Shown here one piece after another: positions 7,119-13,903 of a stretch of 14,117 bases of DNA (position 1 is the stretch's first letter; the number at the start of each line of letters is the position of its first letter). Position numbers and translations under genes: made by a program. The notes under the pieces were generated by a model. It had not been told where the DNA came from, did no database searches, and saw nothing but the letters and a program-made list of their open reading frames with translations. The DNA comes from an uncultured Eubacteriales bacterium (GTDB lineage Bacteria; Bacillota_A; Clostridia; Christensenellales; Aristaeellaceae), in contig ONXY01000491.1 in NCBI GenBank assembly GCA_900321945.1, positions 1 to 14,117 of the forward strand, read 5' to 3'.

Positions 7119-7225
7119 CAAAGCTTTCCGGGAACTGCCGGTGCGATGCTTCGGGCAGTAAACCTCAGCGGAAGGGCGGATTACCCTCTCATTCTAATCT
7201 GTACGGACAAGGAAGGAGGCGGCTC

Positions 7226-7468
7226 ATGAAAAGCGACGGCCGGAAAAGGTGCGCTGATCTTCCGCCTTCTGAGCTGGATCAGGCAATCACATGTTCCCAT
7301 TCTAAACGCTGCCTGCTGAAGGCGGGCGTGAATACGCTCGGTCAGCTGCGCGCTCTGTCGCGAAAGGATCTTCTGCGTATCCGGGGCATCGGTCCTGCGA
7401 CTGCGGACGGCATTCTTGACGCGCTGGCGCGGCACGCATCGGAATCGGTCATCAGACTTCCCAGATAA
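7226..7468 (+). CDS. Stand-alone RNA polymerase alpha C-terminal-domain-like (helix-hairpin-helix) protein
   Basis: An 80-residue protein whose middle (about 27-68, RCLLKAGVNTLGQLRALSRKDLLRIRGIGPATADGIL) follows the alpha-CTD pattern of RpoA: a short helix, the 'xLxxAGINTxGxL' turn, then a helix-hairpin-helix (RIRGIGPATADGIL) that contacts DNA. In RpoA this domain binds UP elements and activators. Here there is no N-terminal assembly domain, and length and start are consistent with a complete small protein: AAGGAGG lies 6 bases before the ATG. The basic N-terminus (KSDGRKR) and the HhH suggest DNA binding. Free-standing proteins of this type occur in Firmicutes, but I know of no established function. 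An HhH protein unrelated to RpoA is the alternative. Confidence 0.8.
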   Translation: MKSDGRKRCADLPPSELDQAITCSHSKRCLLKAGVNTLGQLRALSRKDLLRIRGIGPATADGILDALARHASESVIRLPR

Positions 7469-7491
7469 ACCGCCGGCCGCGCAAAAGCCCC

Positions 7492-7539
7492 TCAGCGGTC
7501 TTTTGAAACGGGTATTTCATCTTCCGCGGTCAGATCCAT
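7492..7539 (-). CDS. Possible 15-codon micro-ORF with perfect Shine-Dalgarno
   Basis: On the minus strand AAAGGAGG (7552-7545) lies 5 bases before an ATG that opens MDLTAEDEIPVSKDR and a TGA stop. The ribosome site is the strongest feature; the product is too short to assign and no promoter was found for it. It could be a leader peptide, a remnant of a lost gene's start, or chance. Low confidence. Confidence 0.2.
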   Translation of the reverse strand: MDLTAEDEIPVSKDR

Positions 7540-7645
7540 TCGTTCCTCCTTTGTCAGCGGAAATCGCGGCGCCGGCTTCGCTTCGCAGCAGCGGATGAAC
7601 GGGTTTTATCAATGCGTAAAGCATCCGGAAGCAGTCGCCTGTGTT

Positions 7646-7672
7646 CTGGAGTTCTGAGCCCCTGAACTCCAG
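7646..7672. repeat. Perfect 9-base-pair hairpin of unknown role
   Basis: CTGGAGTTC and GAACTCCAG flank a 9-base loop (TGAGCCCCT). No T-tract follows on either strand, so it is not a terminator. It lies about 45 bases upstream of the terminator-like hairpin at 7715 and may be part of the same transcript. Confidence 0.45.
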
Positions 7673-7714
7673 GCGGAGAAGCCGGTTTCCCGGACAGGAA
7701 GGCATATTTTCGGA

Positions 7715-7743
7715 GAGCGGTTTCCCAAAGCCGCTCCCCTTTT
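7715..7743 (+). terminator. Probable terminator in the small-gene region
   Basis: GAGCGG-TTT pairs with AAA-(G)-CCGCTC across a CCC loop, with one bulged G, and is followed by CCCTTTT. It lies about 250 bases past the alpha-CTD-like gene and about 40 bases before the GlsB promoter, so it would end any plus-strand transcript entering from upstream. Confidence 0.55.
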
Positions 7744-7783
7744 CATTTCCGGGTTTCAGGCTCTGCACCCGCAGGAGCGCTCG

Positions 7784-7812
7784 TTGACAAAAAGCATGAA
7801 CGATCATATAAT
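7784..7812 (+). promoter_or_regulatory. Perfect consensus vegetative promoter of the GlsB-like gene
   Basis: TTGACA (7784-7789), exactly 17 bases, TATAAT (7807-7812): both boxes match the sigma-A consensus in full. Transcription should begin near 7819, leaving a leader of about 120 bases before the ATG at 7939. Strong constitutive transcription is the inference. Confidence 0.92.
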
Positions 7813-7840
7813 AAATCCGCTGAGCAATATTCCGTCTGAT

Positions 7841-7866
7841 ACGCCATACGGCACCGAGGATGGCGT
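7841..7866 (+). other. Hairpin in the GlsB leader RNA
   Basis: ACGCCAT (7841-7847) pairs with ATGGCGT (7860-7866), leaving a 12-base loop. Further short complementarity (CGGC-AGA-GCCG) follows at about 7884-7894. Together they make the 120-base leader structured. It is not a riboswitch class I recognise. Confidence 0.4.
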
Positions 7867-7938
7867 CCTTTCGGGAACCGGTACGGCAGAGCCGCCGCCG
7901 GGCGTTCAGAAAGAATTTTGTAAATAAGGAGGACCGAA

Positions 7939-8181
7939 ATGCTTCTTAAACTGATCTCCGGACTGATCGTCGGAGGCGTGTCCGGATTCGCTGCCAACAA
8001 ACTCATGAAGGGCAGGTCGGAGGGTATGCTCCGCAATATCCTGCTCGGCGTCGCCGGCGGATTCGTCGGCGGATATCTCGGGAATCTGATCGGAATCGGC
8101 GGGGGCTGGATCTCCGGCATTCTTCTCGCTATCGGCGGGTCCTGCCTGATCATATGGATCGCCGGAAAGATCTCGAAATAA
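7939..8181 (+). CDS. GlsB/YeaQ/YmgE-family small membrane protein
   Basis: An 80-residue, glycine-rich integral membrane protein of the 'transglycosylase-associated' family. Three hydrophobic segments are visible at about 2-19, 33-53 and 57-77, with GG and GxxxG motifs (VGGVSGFAANKLMKGR, GVAGGFVGGYLGNLIG) typical of the family, and a charged loop KGRSEGM after the first segment. Family members are induced by stress in several bacteria; in Enterococcus GlsB is tied to bile stress. The biochemical role is unknown, and the transglycosylase name has no direct support. AAGGAGG lies 6 bases before the ATG. It is a single-gene unit with a perfect promoter and a strong terminator, so probably abundant. 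Confidence 0.88.
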   Translation: MLLKLISGLIVGGVSGFAANKLMKGRSEGMLRNILLGVAGGFVGGYLGNLIGIGGGWISGILLAIGGSCLIIWIAGKISK

Positions 8182-8212
8182 GCGCCCGGCAGACAGGTAT
8201 ACCGCGGCAAAG

Positions 8213-8252
8213 GTTTAAAAACGGCTCCGCCTTCGGGCGGAGCTTTCTTTTT
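8213..8252. terminator. Bidirectional terminator between convergent genes
   Basis: GCTCCGCC (8224-8231), the loop TTCG, and GGCGGAGC (8236-8243) form a perfect stem with a UUCG tetraloop on the plus strand. TTTCTTTTT follows on the plus strand, and on the minus strand the stem is followed by CGTTTTTAAACC. It therefore serves both the GlsB gene and the minus-strand flippase gene, whose stop codon overlaps the T-tract at 8251. Confidence 0.93.
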
Positions 8253-9312
8253 ACGCTTCGGCGGGCGGATTCTCCGGCCGCTGTTTTTTCTTTTTCTCCC
8301 GGGCGATCAGAATCCTGTCCAGAACCACGGTGAATACGCCGACGATCAGGAACATATAATAGGTAAAGAACCGCCAGACCAGCAGCGCGAGGCCGATGTG
8401 ATCCGCGGGAATGATTCCCTTGTAATACAGCAGAAATCCGCCTTCCTGGGCCCCGCTGGCGCCGGGCAGGGGCGTATAGCAGGCGCTGACGAACAGCAGA
8501 AAACTGATGGTGATCAGCTGATACCAGGCCGTTCCTGAAAAGCCGAAAGCGTGATACACGAAATAGATGGATCCGATCAGGCCCATGACGCTCAGGCAGC
8601 TGCACAGAATCTGCATGATCAGCCTTTCGGGTTTCCGGGTCAGATCCATCAGCGCCGTGTGGTATGTGTCCAGCACGTCCGTCGTTACGGCGGCGACCGC
8701 TTCCTGATTCTTGACGAGCCGGATTTTTGCGGCCATCCGGATGAACCACATCGCGATGCGCTGGATCAGGTTCCGCTGGAACATGGCCATCAGGCACAGG
8801 GGAACCACGACGAAATTAATGGCCCAGCCGAGCCTGCAGAGCCAGACCGCCTCGCCCAGCTGAGCGCGGACGAACTCCCGGTTGAAAATCCAGAAGATCA
8901 TGCTCAGCGCGCAGATCACGAACTGGTTGCAGAGAAGGCGGATGGTGGCGGCCATGGTGCCGTAGCCAACGGGAACGCCGGCCTTCCGCAGGCTGTTGAC
9001 CTGCATGGGCTGCCCGCCCGCGCTGGAGGGGGTGATGTTGCTGTAGTAGAATCCGATCAGAGCTGCGTTCACGGTTCTTCCGAGACTCACGGAAAAGCCT
9101 TCCGCCCGCAGATAGACCCAGGCGCTGAACGAATCGAAAAACATATAGGCGAACCAGCACCCGAAAATGCCCAGAACCCAGAGCGGATCCATGCCTTTGA
9201 GGGCTGCCCAGGCGTTCTCCAGATCGCTGTTGCTGAACGCGATTCCGATAACCATCGCGATGCTCGCGAGAACCAGAACGCTGCTCACCAGTTTCTTCAA
9301 GCTTATCTTCAT
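8251..9312 (-). CDS. MprF-like flippase-domain membrane protein (LPG_synthase_TM / UPF0104)
   Basis: A 353-residue polytopic membrane protein matching the transmembrane flippase half of MprF (LPG synthase TM family). The hallmark segments TPSSAGGQPMQ (about 94-104) and TPLPGASGAQEGGF (about 280-293) are both present, with about eight hydrophobic segments between and around them. The C-terminal tail is short and basic (REKKKKQRPEN). The soluble lysyl- or alanyl-transferase domain of full MprF is absent, so it should not itself modify phosphatidylglycerol; moving a lipid or glycolipid across the membrane is the likely job. It follows a GT4 glycosyltransferase by 53 bases in the same direction, which points to a glycolipid or lipid-linked sugar. 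The ribosome site (AAAGAGAG) is weak. Exact substrate unknown. Confidence 0.9.
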   Translation of the reverse strand: MKISLKKLVSSVLVLASIAMVIGIAFSNSDLENAWAALKGMDPLWVLGIFGCWFAYMFFDSFSAWVYLRAEGFSVSLGRTVNAALIGFYYSNITPSSAGGQPMQVNSLRKAGVPVGYGTMAATIRLLCNQFVICALSMIFWIFNREFVRAQLGEAVWLCRLGWAINFVVVPLCLMAMFQRNLIQRIAMWFIRMAAKIRLVKNQEAVAAVTTDVLDTYHTALMDLTRKPERLIMQILCSCLSVMGLIGSIYFVYHAFGFSGTAWYQLITISFLLFVSACYTPLPGASGAQEGGFLLYYKGIIPADHIGLALLVWRFFTYYMFLIVGVFTVVLDRILIAREKKKKQRPENPPAEA

Positions 9313-9365
9313 GGGACTCTCTTTCAGTTTCTTTTTTCCGTCGTCCCGGGAGTGAAATACTCTTT

Positions 9366-10517
9366 TCAGCCGGCTGTATCTTTTCTGCGCCCGATCAGCG
9401 TCTCATATTTCAGAATCACATCGTCCATGATGTCGCTCCAGGGCTTTGGGATGGTATTCCGGGCCGCGGTTCCGGCTTCCCGGGATTTCTTCAGCCCTTC
9501 CCGGACGGCGCGGGCGATGTCGTCCGGACTGTCTTCGCAAAGGAATCCGTTCACCCCGTCCGTAATTCCCTCTGCGCTGCAGCTTCCCCTGACCAGCACG
9601 GACGCCGTCCCGTTGACGGCGGCTTCCCGGACGACCATCGGCGCGTTGTCGTACACCGAGGGAAAGACGAACAGGTCGGAAAGCGCGTAAAGGCTCCGCA
9701 GCTCGTCGCCGTTGCGGATAAAGCCGAGGAAGCCGACCCGGTCCCGCAGATTCAGGTCTCCGGTCAGCTTTTCCAGATTTCCGCGGTCCGGGCCTTCTCC
9801 GGCCAGCAGCAGGGTGAAGTCGAGCCCCTCCTTCTTCAGGATGGAAGCGGCCCTCAGAATGGAGTGAATGTTTTTTTTCCGGCTGATCTGTCCGACAAAA
9901 AGAAGCACCTTCCTGTTTTCGGGAATTCCGAGTCTCCGCCGGGTTTCCGCGGCCCGCTCGGTATCGATTTCATATACGTCCGTGCCGTTCGGCGCGATGT
10001 CGATGGAGCCTCTGTACCCGTAGGCGCGCAGCACTTCGGCGGTCTCATGGTTCACGGCCCAGACCGCGTCGCATTTGTTGTACACGTTCAGCACCAGATT
10101 GACCACGCCGCTGGAAATCTTTTTGCTGTGCGTGATCTTGAACGCGTCGTCATAGTATTTGCTGTGAAAGGTGGCGACAATGGGAATCCGGGGGTTTTCC
10201 CGCTGGATCTCCCTGGCGACTCTCGCGCTGAGGAAGGGAGAATGAATATGCAGAATATCGAAAGGAATCGCCCGGATGGTTCTGCGGAATTCCGTACTCC
10301 AGTCCGGAACGCCGAGACGGTAGTTCTGGCCGGGAATCTGAATCCCTTTATACGTCAGTATTCTCAGACCTTCTATTCTTGTGTGAAGAGGGTCCTCCGG
10401 AGCGATATAGTACGCCTGATGACCCTTCTGCTCCAGCGTCTGGCAATACGCCCAGCAAACGCGGCCCACGCCGTCCTGCATGGGCGGAAAGGTTTCTGTC
10501 AGCTCGCCGATAATCAT
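9366..10517 (-). CDS. GT4-family glycosyltransferase (GT-B fold)
   Basis: A 383-residue cytoplasmic or membrane-attached transferase of the GT4 family. The N-terminal domain opens [19 protein letters not shown] (acceptor side, glycine loop) and holds DILHIHSPF (about 87-95). The C-terminal domain holds PNGTD (176-180), VGQISRKKN (208-216), GEGPDR (240-245) and [15 protein letters not shown], which binds the nucleotide sugar. In the usual E-x7-E motif the first Glu is replaced by Asp (D290), with E298 kept. The pattern recalls glucosyl- and galactosyl-diacylglycerol synthases, and the flippase-like partner downstream agrees with a membrane glycolipid role, but acceptor and sugar are inference. 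GGGAGGA lies 5 bases before the ATG, and a near-consensus promoter precedes it. Confidence 0.9.
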   Translation of the reverse strand: MIIGELTETFPPMQDGVGRVCWAYCQTLEQKGHQAYYIAPEDPLHTRIEGLRILTYKGIQIPGQNYRLGVPDWSTEFRRTIRAIPFDILHIHSPFLSARVAREIQRENPRIPIVATFHSKYYDDAFKITHSKKISSGVVNLVLNVYNKCDAVWAVNHETAEVLRAYGYRGSIDIAPNGTDVYEIDTERAAETRRRLGIPENRKVLLFVGQISRKKNIHSILRAASILKKEGLDFTLLLAGEGPDRGNLEKLTGDLNLRDRVGFLGFIRNGDELRSLYALSDLFVFPSVYDNAPMVVREAAVNGTASVLVRGSCSAEGITDGVNGFLCEDSPDDIARAVREGLKKSREAGTAARNTIPKPWSDIMDDVILKYETLIGRRKDTAG

Positions 10518-10549
10518 CCGCGTCCTCCCGTCCGGTAAGGTGATAGGTT

Positions 10550-10578
10550 ATTATACCCTGAAATTCCCGTTCTGTCCA
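10550..10578 (-). promoter_or_regulatory. Promoter of the GT4-flippase operon
   Basis: Minus strand: -35 TGGACA (10578-10573, one mismatch), 17-base spacer, perfect -10 TATAAT (10555-10550). The start would be near 10543, about 26 bases before the ATG. The -35 box lies 9 bases past the stop codon of the M24 peptidase. No terminator is seen between the two genes, so read-through from upstream is also possible. Confidence 0.85.
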
Positions 10579-10586
10579 CCATGGAG

Positions 10587-11660
10587 TCAGATCCCGACCG
10601 TCCGCAGCTGTTTTTCCGCTTTATTCAGAACCTCGCACCCGTTTTCCGTCACAAGCACCAGATCCTCCACGCGGACGCCGAACCGCCCGGGGAGATACAC
10701 GCCGGGCTCGACGGAAAAGATCATTCCCGGTTCGGCTCTTCCGGTATTGGAGGAGCTTACGTCGCCCTTTTCATGATCCGTCTGGCCGATAAAATGGCCC
10801 AGCCGGTGGTTAAAGTATTCTCCGTACCCCGCTTCGGAAATCAGATCCCTGGCGGCCGCGTCGATATCGCAGAACCGGACGCCGGGCCGTACGAGCGCCT
10901 CGGCCCGTTCGTTGGCCTCCCGTACGAGGCCGTATACTTTCTCAAACTCCGGATCGGGCTGCCCGCAGAAGAAAGTGCGCGTCATGTCCGAACAGTACCG
11001 ATCATATACGCATCCCATATCAATCAGCACGCACCGGCCTTCGCGCAGCGCCGTGCCGTCCGGTTCGTGATGCGGATCCGCCGCGTTGGCCCCGAAGGAG
11101 ACGATTGTCGGAAAGCTGTTTCCGGACGCGCCCTGCTTCAGAAACTCAGCGTCGATAAACCGGGCGGCTTCCTTCTCGGTCATCCCGGGCCGGACGTATT
11201 CCGAAGCCATGGTATTGACGAGATCGTTGATTTCCGACGCCTTCCGCATCCGCGCGATTTCCGAGGCGTCCTTGACCGCCCTGCATTCGTCCACGCAGTC
11301 CGATGCCAGCACGGGACGCATTCCCGGGCACCGTTCCGTCAGCGGAATCAGAAAACCGGCGCGCCATTCCTTATCGATGCCGAGAGGGGCCTCCGGATCG
11401 ATTCTTCCGGCGATCAGCCCGACGCCGTCGTCCGTGTCGCCGAACACGACTTCCGGAAAGCGGTCCTGTTTCACGCTGAAAAGCCTGTTCAGGAACAGCG
11501 TATGCCTTCCGTTCCGACAGATCAGAAACGCGAAAAGCCTTTCCATCGGCTCGACGTCCACGCCCGTCAGATACCATATGCTCCGGGGATCTGTAACCAG
11601 CATCTGGTTCAGTCCCATGCTCCCCATTTTCTCCAGCACCCTGCCGATCCGGCCGTTCAT
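10587..11660 (-). CDS. M24-family Xaa-Pro aminopeptidase/dipeptidase
   Basis: A cytoplasmic two-metal peptidase that cleaves before proline in small peptides. Numbering from the ATG at 11660 (357 residues), the creatinase-like N-terminal domain covers about 1-120 and the pita-bread catalytic domain the rest. All five metal ligands are visible: D214 (VLIDMG), D225 (SDMTRTF), H289 (RLGHFIG), E318 (SVEPGVY) and E332 (VRVED). The segment after H289 reads [12 protein letters not shown] rather than the common GHGIGxxxHExP, a mild departure. The open frame extends to a TTG at 11741, but this lies in the -35 box, so it is not the start. The ribosome site is a GGGG about 8 bases upstream. PepP and PepQ cannot be told apart from sequence alone. 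Confidence 0.93.
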   Translation of the reverse strand: MNGRIGRVLEKMGSMGLNQMLVTDPRSIWYLTGVDVEPMERLFAFLICRNGRHTLFLNRLFSVKQDRFPEVVFGDTDDGVGLIAGRIDPEAPLGIDKEWRAGFLIPLTERCPGMRPVLASDCVDECRAVKDASEIARMRKASEINDLVNTMASEYVRPGMTEKEAARFIDAEFLKQGASGNSFPTIVSFGANAADPHHEPDGTALREGRCVLIDMGCVYDRYCSDMTRTFFCGQPDPEFEKVYGLVREANERAEALVRPGVRFCDIDAAARDLISEAGYGEYFNHRLGHFIGQTDHEKGDVSSSNTGRAEPGMIFSVEPGVYLPGRFGVRVEDLVLVTENGCEVLNKAEKQLRTVGI

Positions 11661-11712
11661 CTTGCATCCCCGCCTTCCCCGCCCGCTCCGGACGGTCCTT
11701 CCCGTCCCGTTT

Positions 11713-11741
11713 ATTATATCTGTCCGTATGGATGAAAACAA
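11713..11741 (-). promoter_or_regulatory. Promoter of the M24 peptidase gene
   Basis: Minus strand: -35 TTGTTT (11741-11736), 17-base spacer, perfect -10 TATAAT (11718-11713). The leader would be about 46 bases before the ATG at 11660. It begins just after the terminator of the ABC importer operon. Confidence 0.8.
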
Positions 11742-11763
11742 GTGCGGACTTCCAGGAACGGGT

Positions 11764-11796
11764 CCGAAAACAAAATGGGCCGCGAAACCGCGGCCC
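11764..11796 (-). terminator. Rho-independent terminator of the ABC importer operon
   Basis: GGGCCGCG (11777-11784) pairs with CGCGGCCC (11789-11796) across a 4-base loop. On the minus strand it is followed by ATTTTGTTTTCGG. It lies 20 bases past the stop codon of the second permease. Confidence 0.88.
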
Positions 11797-11816
11797 GGAG
11801 AAAGCTTTCGCCCGGA

Positions 11817-12755
11817 TTATCTGGTTCCCTTGTCGTAGGGAATTCCCTCCGCTTTCGGGGCGGCGGAGTTTCTGGACGTGAACGCGAGCACGATCAGGCA
11901 GACAATGTAGGGCATCATATTGTACACATTGCTGGGAAGATTGAGGGAAACCAGCGCCGGGAAGCCGGCATAGGTGTTCGACAGCGCCCGGAAGAGGCCG
12001 AAAAGAAGCGCGGCCAGGGCGATCCTTCTCGGTTTCCACTGGCCGAAGATCATAACGGCCAGCGCGAGGAAACCGAAGCCCGCGACGCCGTTCTCAAACT
12101 TCCAGAGGGATACGCCGGCCAGAATGTAGCACAGACCGCCCAGTCCGGCCAGCGCGCCGGAAATCAGAACGCCGGTCCAGCGCATTTTCACAACGCTGAT
12201 GCCGACGGAGTCCGCCGCCTGGGGATGCTCGCCGCAGGCCATCAGCCGCAGGCCCAGACGGTTCTTGTACAGCATGAAATAGACCAGAACGACCGCCAGC
12301 ACGGCGACCAGCATAAACCAGTTGAACTCGAAGCCGTTGATGTTTACGATAAACATCTTCCGGGCCGCCACGTACTCGATTTCAGAGGAGTGGTTGTCCG
12401 GGTTGGCGGCCGTATTCATCGCCTTTACGAAAACAGTCGCGGCTGCGGTGGCCAGAAGGTTCATGGCGGTTCCGACCAGCGTCTGGTCCGCCTTGAAATG
12501 GATGGAAGCGATGCCCAGCAGGCTGGAATACAGCATGCCAAGCAGGGCTGCCGCAATCATGGCCGCGAGCACCATAATAAACGGGGACGACGTGGCGAGA
12601 TTGCTCATGACCAGAGCGCCTCCCAGCGCTCCGATGACCATGATTCCCTCCAGGCCCAGATTGATGATTCCGGAGTGTTCCGAAATGCAGCCTCCCAGCG
12701 CGACAAGCAGAAGAACGGAGGCGAAGATTAACGTATATTGAATCAGAAGCAGCAT
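11817..12755 (-). CDS. Nucleoside-type ABC importer permease, second subunit (NupQ/RnsD-like)
   Basis: A 312-residue polytopic membrane protein of the branched-chain/sugar-type permease family (BPD_transp_2), shorter than its partner as usual for this pair. The diagnostic N-terminal stretch GGCISEHSGIINLGLEGIM (about 21-39) is characteristic of the NupQ/RnsD branch that works with BmpA/PnrA-type lipoproteins to import nucleosides. Hydrophobic segments fill most of the chain. The coupling region GLGGLCYILAG is visible. It starts 3 bases after the stop of the first permease (AAGGGG ribosome site inside that gene) and is followed by a terminator, so it is the last gene of the operon. Substrate is inferred from family; other small ligands are possible. 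Confidence 0.92.
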   Translation of the reverse strand: MLLLIQYTLIFASVLLLVALGGCISEHSGIINLGLEGIMVIGALGGALVMSNLATSSPFIMVLAAMIAAALLGMLYSSLLGIASIHFKADQTLVGTAMNLLATAAATVFVKAMNTAANPDNHSSEIEYVAARKMFIVNINGFEFNWFMLVAVLAVVLVYFMLYKNRLGLRLMACGEHPQAADSVGISVVKMRWTGVLISGALAGLGGLCYILAGVSLWKFENGVAGFGFLALAVMIFGQWKPRRIALAALLFGLFRALSNTYAGFPALVSLNLPSNVYNMMPYIVCLIVLAFTSRNSAAPKAEGIPYDKGTR

Positions 12756-12758
12756 GTT

Positions 12759-13901
12759 TTATTTCGCCCCTTTCTTTTCCCTGTTCCGGGAGAGCGCCCG
12801 GTTCATGGTCAGTTTGATGAAGAGCACAAACCCGCACAGATAGATGATGATGGAGGAAATGACGTCGGAAATCTGCGACGAATAGAAGTTGGTGTTCACA
12901 TACTGTCCGCCGTCGGTGATGTGCTGGATAAAGAAGGAGGAGAAGATCGTTCCGATCGGGTTCAGTCCGCCGAGGAACGCGGCGGCGATTCCGTTGAAGC
13001 CCATGGACGGAACCGAGGACTGCGTGCATTCCCACCTCATGTATCCCGTCTGATAAAGCATGGAGGCGCCGAGCCCGGCCAGAGCGCCGGAAATCATCAG
13101 CGTCAGGATGATGTTCCGGTTCTCCGCCATGCCCGCATATCGGGCAGCGTTTTTGTTGTTGCCCGTGGCCTTCAGTTCATAGCCGAAACGGGTCTTGCTC
13201 AGAACGACGGCCACCAGCACCGCGATCAGAAGCGCCAGCGGGACGGCGATCGTGATATATGTGTTTTTGTTGAACAGATCGCTGAGCCCCGCGTTCGGAA
13301 GAAGCGCGGAGGGGTTGACGTCCTTCAGGTACAGCGTATAGGGGCTGGCCTGCTCCTTCACGTTCGTCAGGATCGTGTTGGTCGTGTAAAGCGCGATCCA
13401 GTTCAGCATGATGCCGGAAATAACCTCGTTCACGTTGCAGTAGGCTTTCAGGAAGCCGACGATCGCGCCGAGCACGGAGGCCGCGACAATCGCGAACAGC
13501 ATGCAGGGCAGCCATCCCCAGCCCCAGGCCAGCGCGGCGTACAGACTGGCGCAGGCGCCGGCCACGTACTGCCCGGCCGCTCCGATATTGAACAGACCCA
13601 CCTTGTAAGCAAACAGAATGCTCAGGGAGCACATGATCAGCGGAATGGTCTTCGCCAGCGTATTGCCGAACTGTTTCAGCTGCTGCTGCGGGCGGCTCCA
13701 GGTGAAGAAGTTTTTGATGACGTTCAGAATGGACTCGCCCGCGCCCGCGGGATTAATGAAAAGCAGCACGATAAATCCGATCAGCAGACCGGCCAGCACG
13801 CAGAGAAGCGAGGCGATAATGGTCTGCACGGCGGGTATCCGGAGGATTGCCAGGCCGTCTTTCTTTTCGGCCGGTTTTTTCTTTATATCGTTACCCTGCA
13901 T
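12759..13901 (-). CDS. Nucleoside-type ABC importer permease, first subunit (NupP/RnsC-like)
   Basis: A 380-residue polytopic permease of the same family. A basic cytoplasmic N-terminus (MQGNDIKKKPAEKK) is followed by a hydrophobic segment at about 26-50, an extracellular loop with FINPAGAGES, the core motif VGLFNIGAAGQYVAGA, and the C-terminal stretch SMGFNGIAAAFLGGLNPIGT, all typical of NupP/RnsC. The usual FNIGAEGQ reads FNIGAAGQ, a conservative departure at the glutamate position. GGGAGG lies 10 bases before the ATG, within the end of the ATPase gene, whose stop is 2 bases away. It forms the membrane channel together with the downstream permease. Confidence 0.93.
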   Translation of the reverse strand: MQGNDIKKKPAEKKDGLAILRIPAVQTIIASLLCVLAGLLIGFIVLLFINPAGAGESILNVIKNFFTWSRPQQQLKQFGNTLAKTIPLIMCSLSILFAYKVGLFNIGAAGQYVAGACASLYAALAWGWGWLPCMLFAIVAASVLGAIVGFLKAYCNVNEVISGIMLNWIALYTTNTILTNVKEQASPYTLYLKDVNPSALLPNAGLSDLFNKNTYITIAVPLALLIAVLVAVVLSKTRFGYELKATGNNKNAARYAGMAENRNIILTLMISGALAGLGASMLYQTGYMRWECTQSSVPSMGFNGIAAAFLGGLNPIGTIFSSFFIQHITDGGQYVNTNFYSSQISDVISSIIIYLCGFVLFIKLTMNRALSRNREKKGAK

Positions 13902-13903
13902 TT

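Larger units (their letters stand above)
7469..7783. other. Intergenic region without a confident gene; several hairpins
   Basis: About 315 bases between the alpha-CTD-like gene and the GlsB promoter. It holds a 9-base-pair perfect hairpin (7646-7654 with 7664-7672), a terminator-like hairpin (7715-7743), two copies of GGTTTCCC (7684 and 7719), and on the minus strand a 15-codon ORF with a perfect ribosome site (7552-7492). The plus-strand frame of the upstream gene stays open after its stop down to about 7654 but has no supported start. Either this is a long 3' untranslated region of the upstream gene or it encodes a small RNA. Confidence 0.4.

Noticed and set aside
7595..7657. A 20-codon plus-strand ORF beginning MNGFYQ
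   Set aside because: No ribosome site, and its stop falls in the loop of the hairpin at 7646-7672; nothing supports translation.
7517..7807. A 96-residue minus-strand frame in the gene-free region
   Set aside because: Its start lies inside the -10 box of the perfect plus-strand promoter, it has no ribosome site and no recognisable domain.
7743..8210. A 155-residue minus-strand frame opposite the GlsB-like gene
   Set aside because: Proline/isoleucine-rich mirror image of a glycine-rich membrane protein; the plus strand has promoter, ribosome site and terminator.
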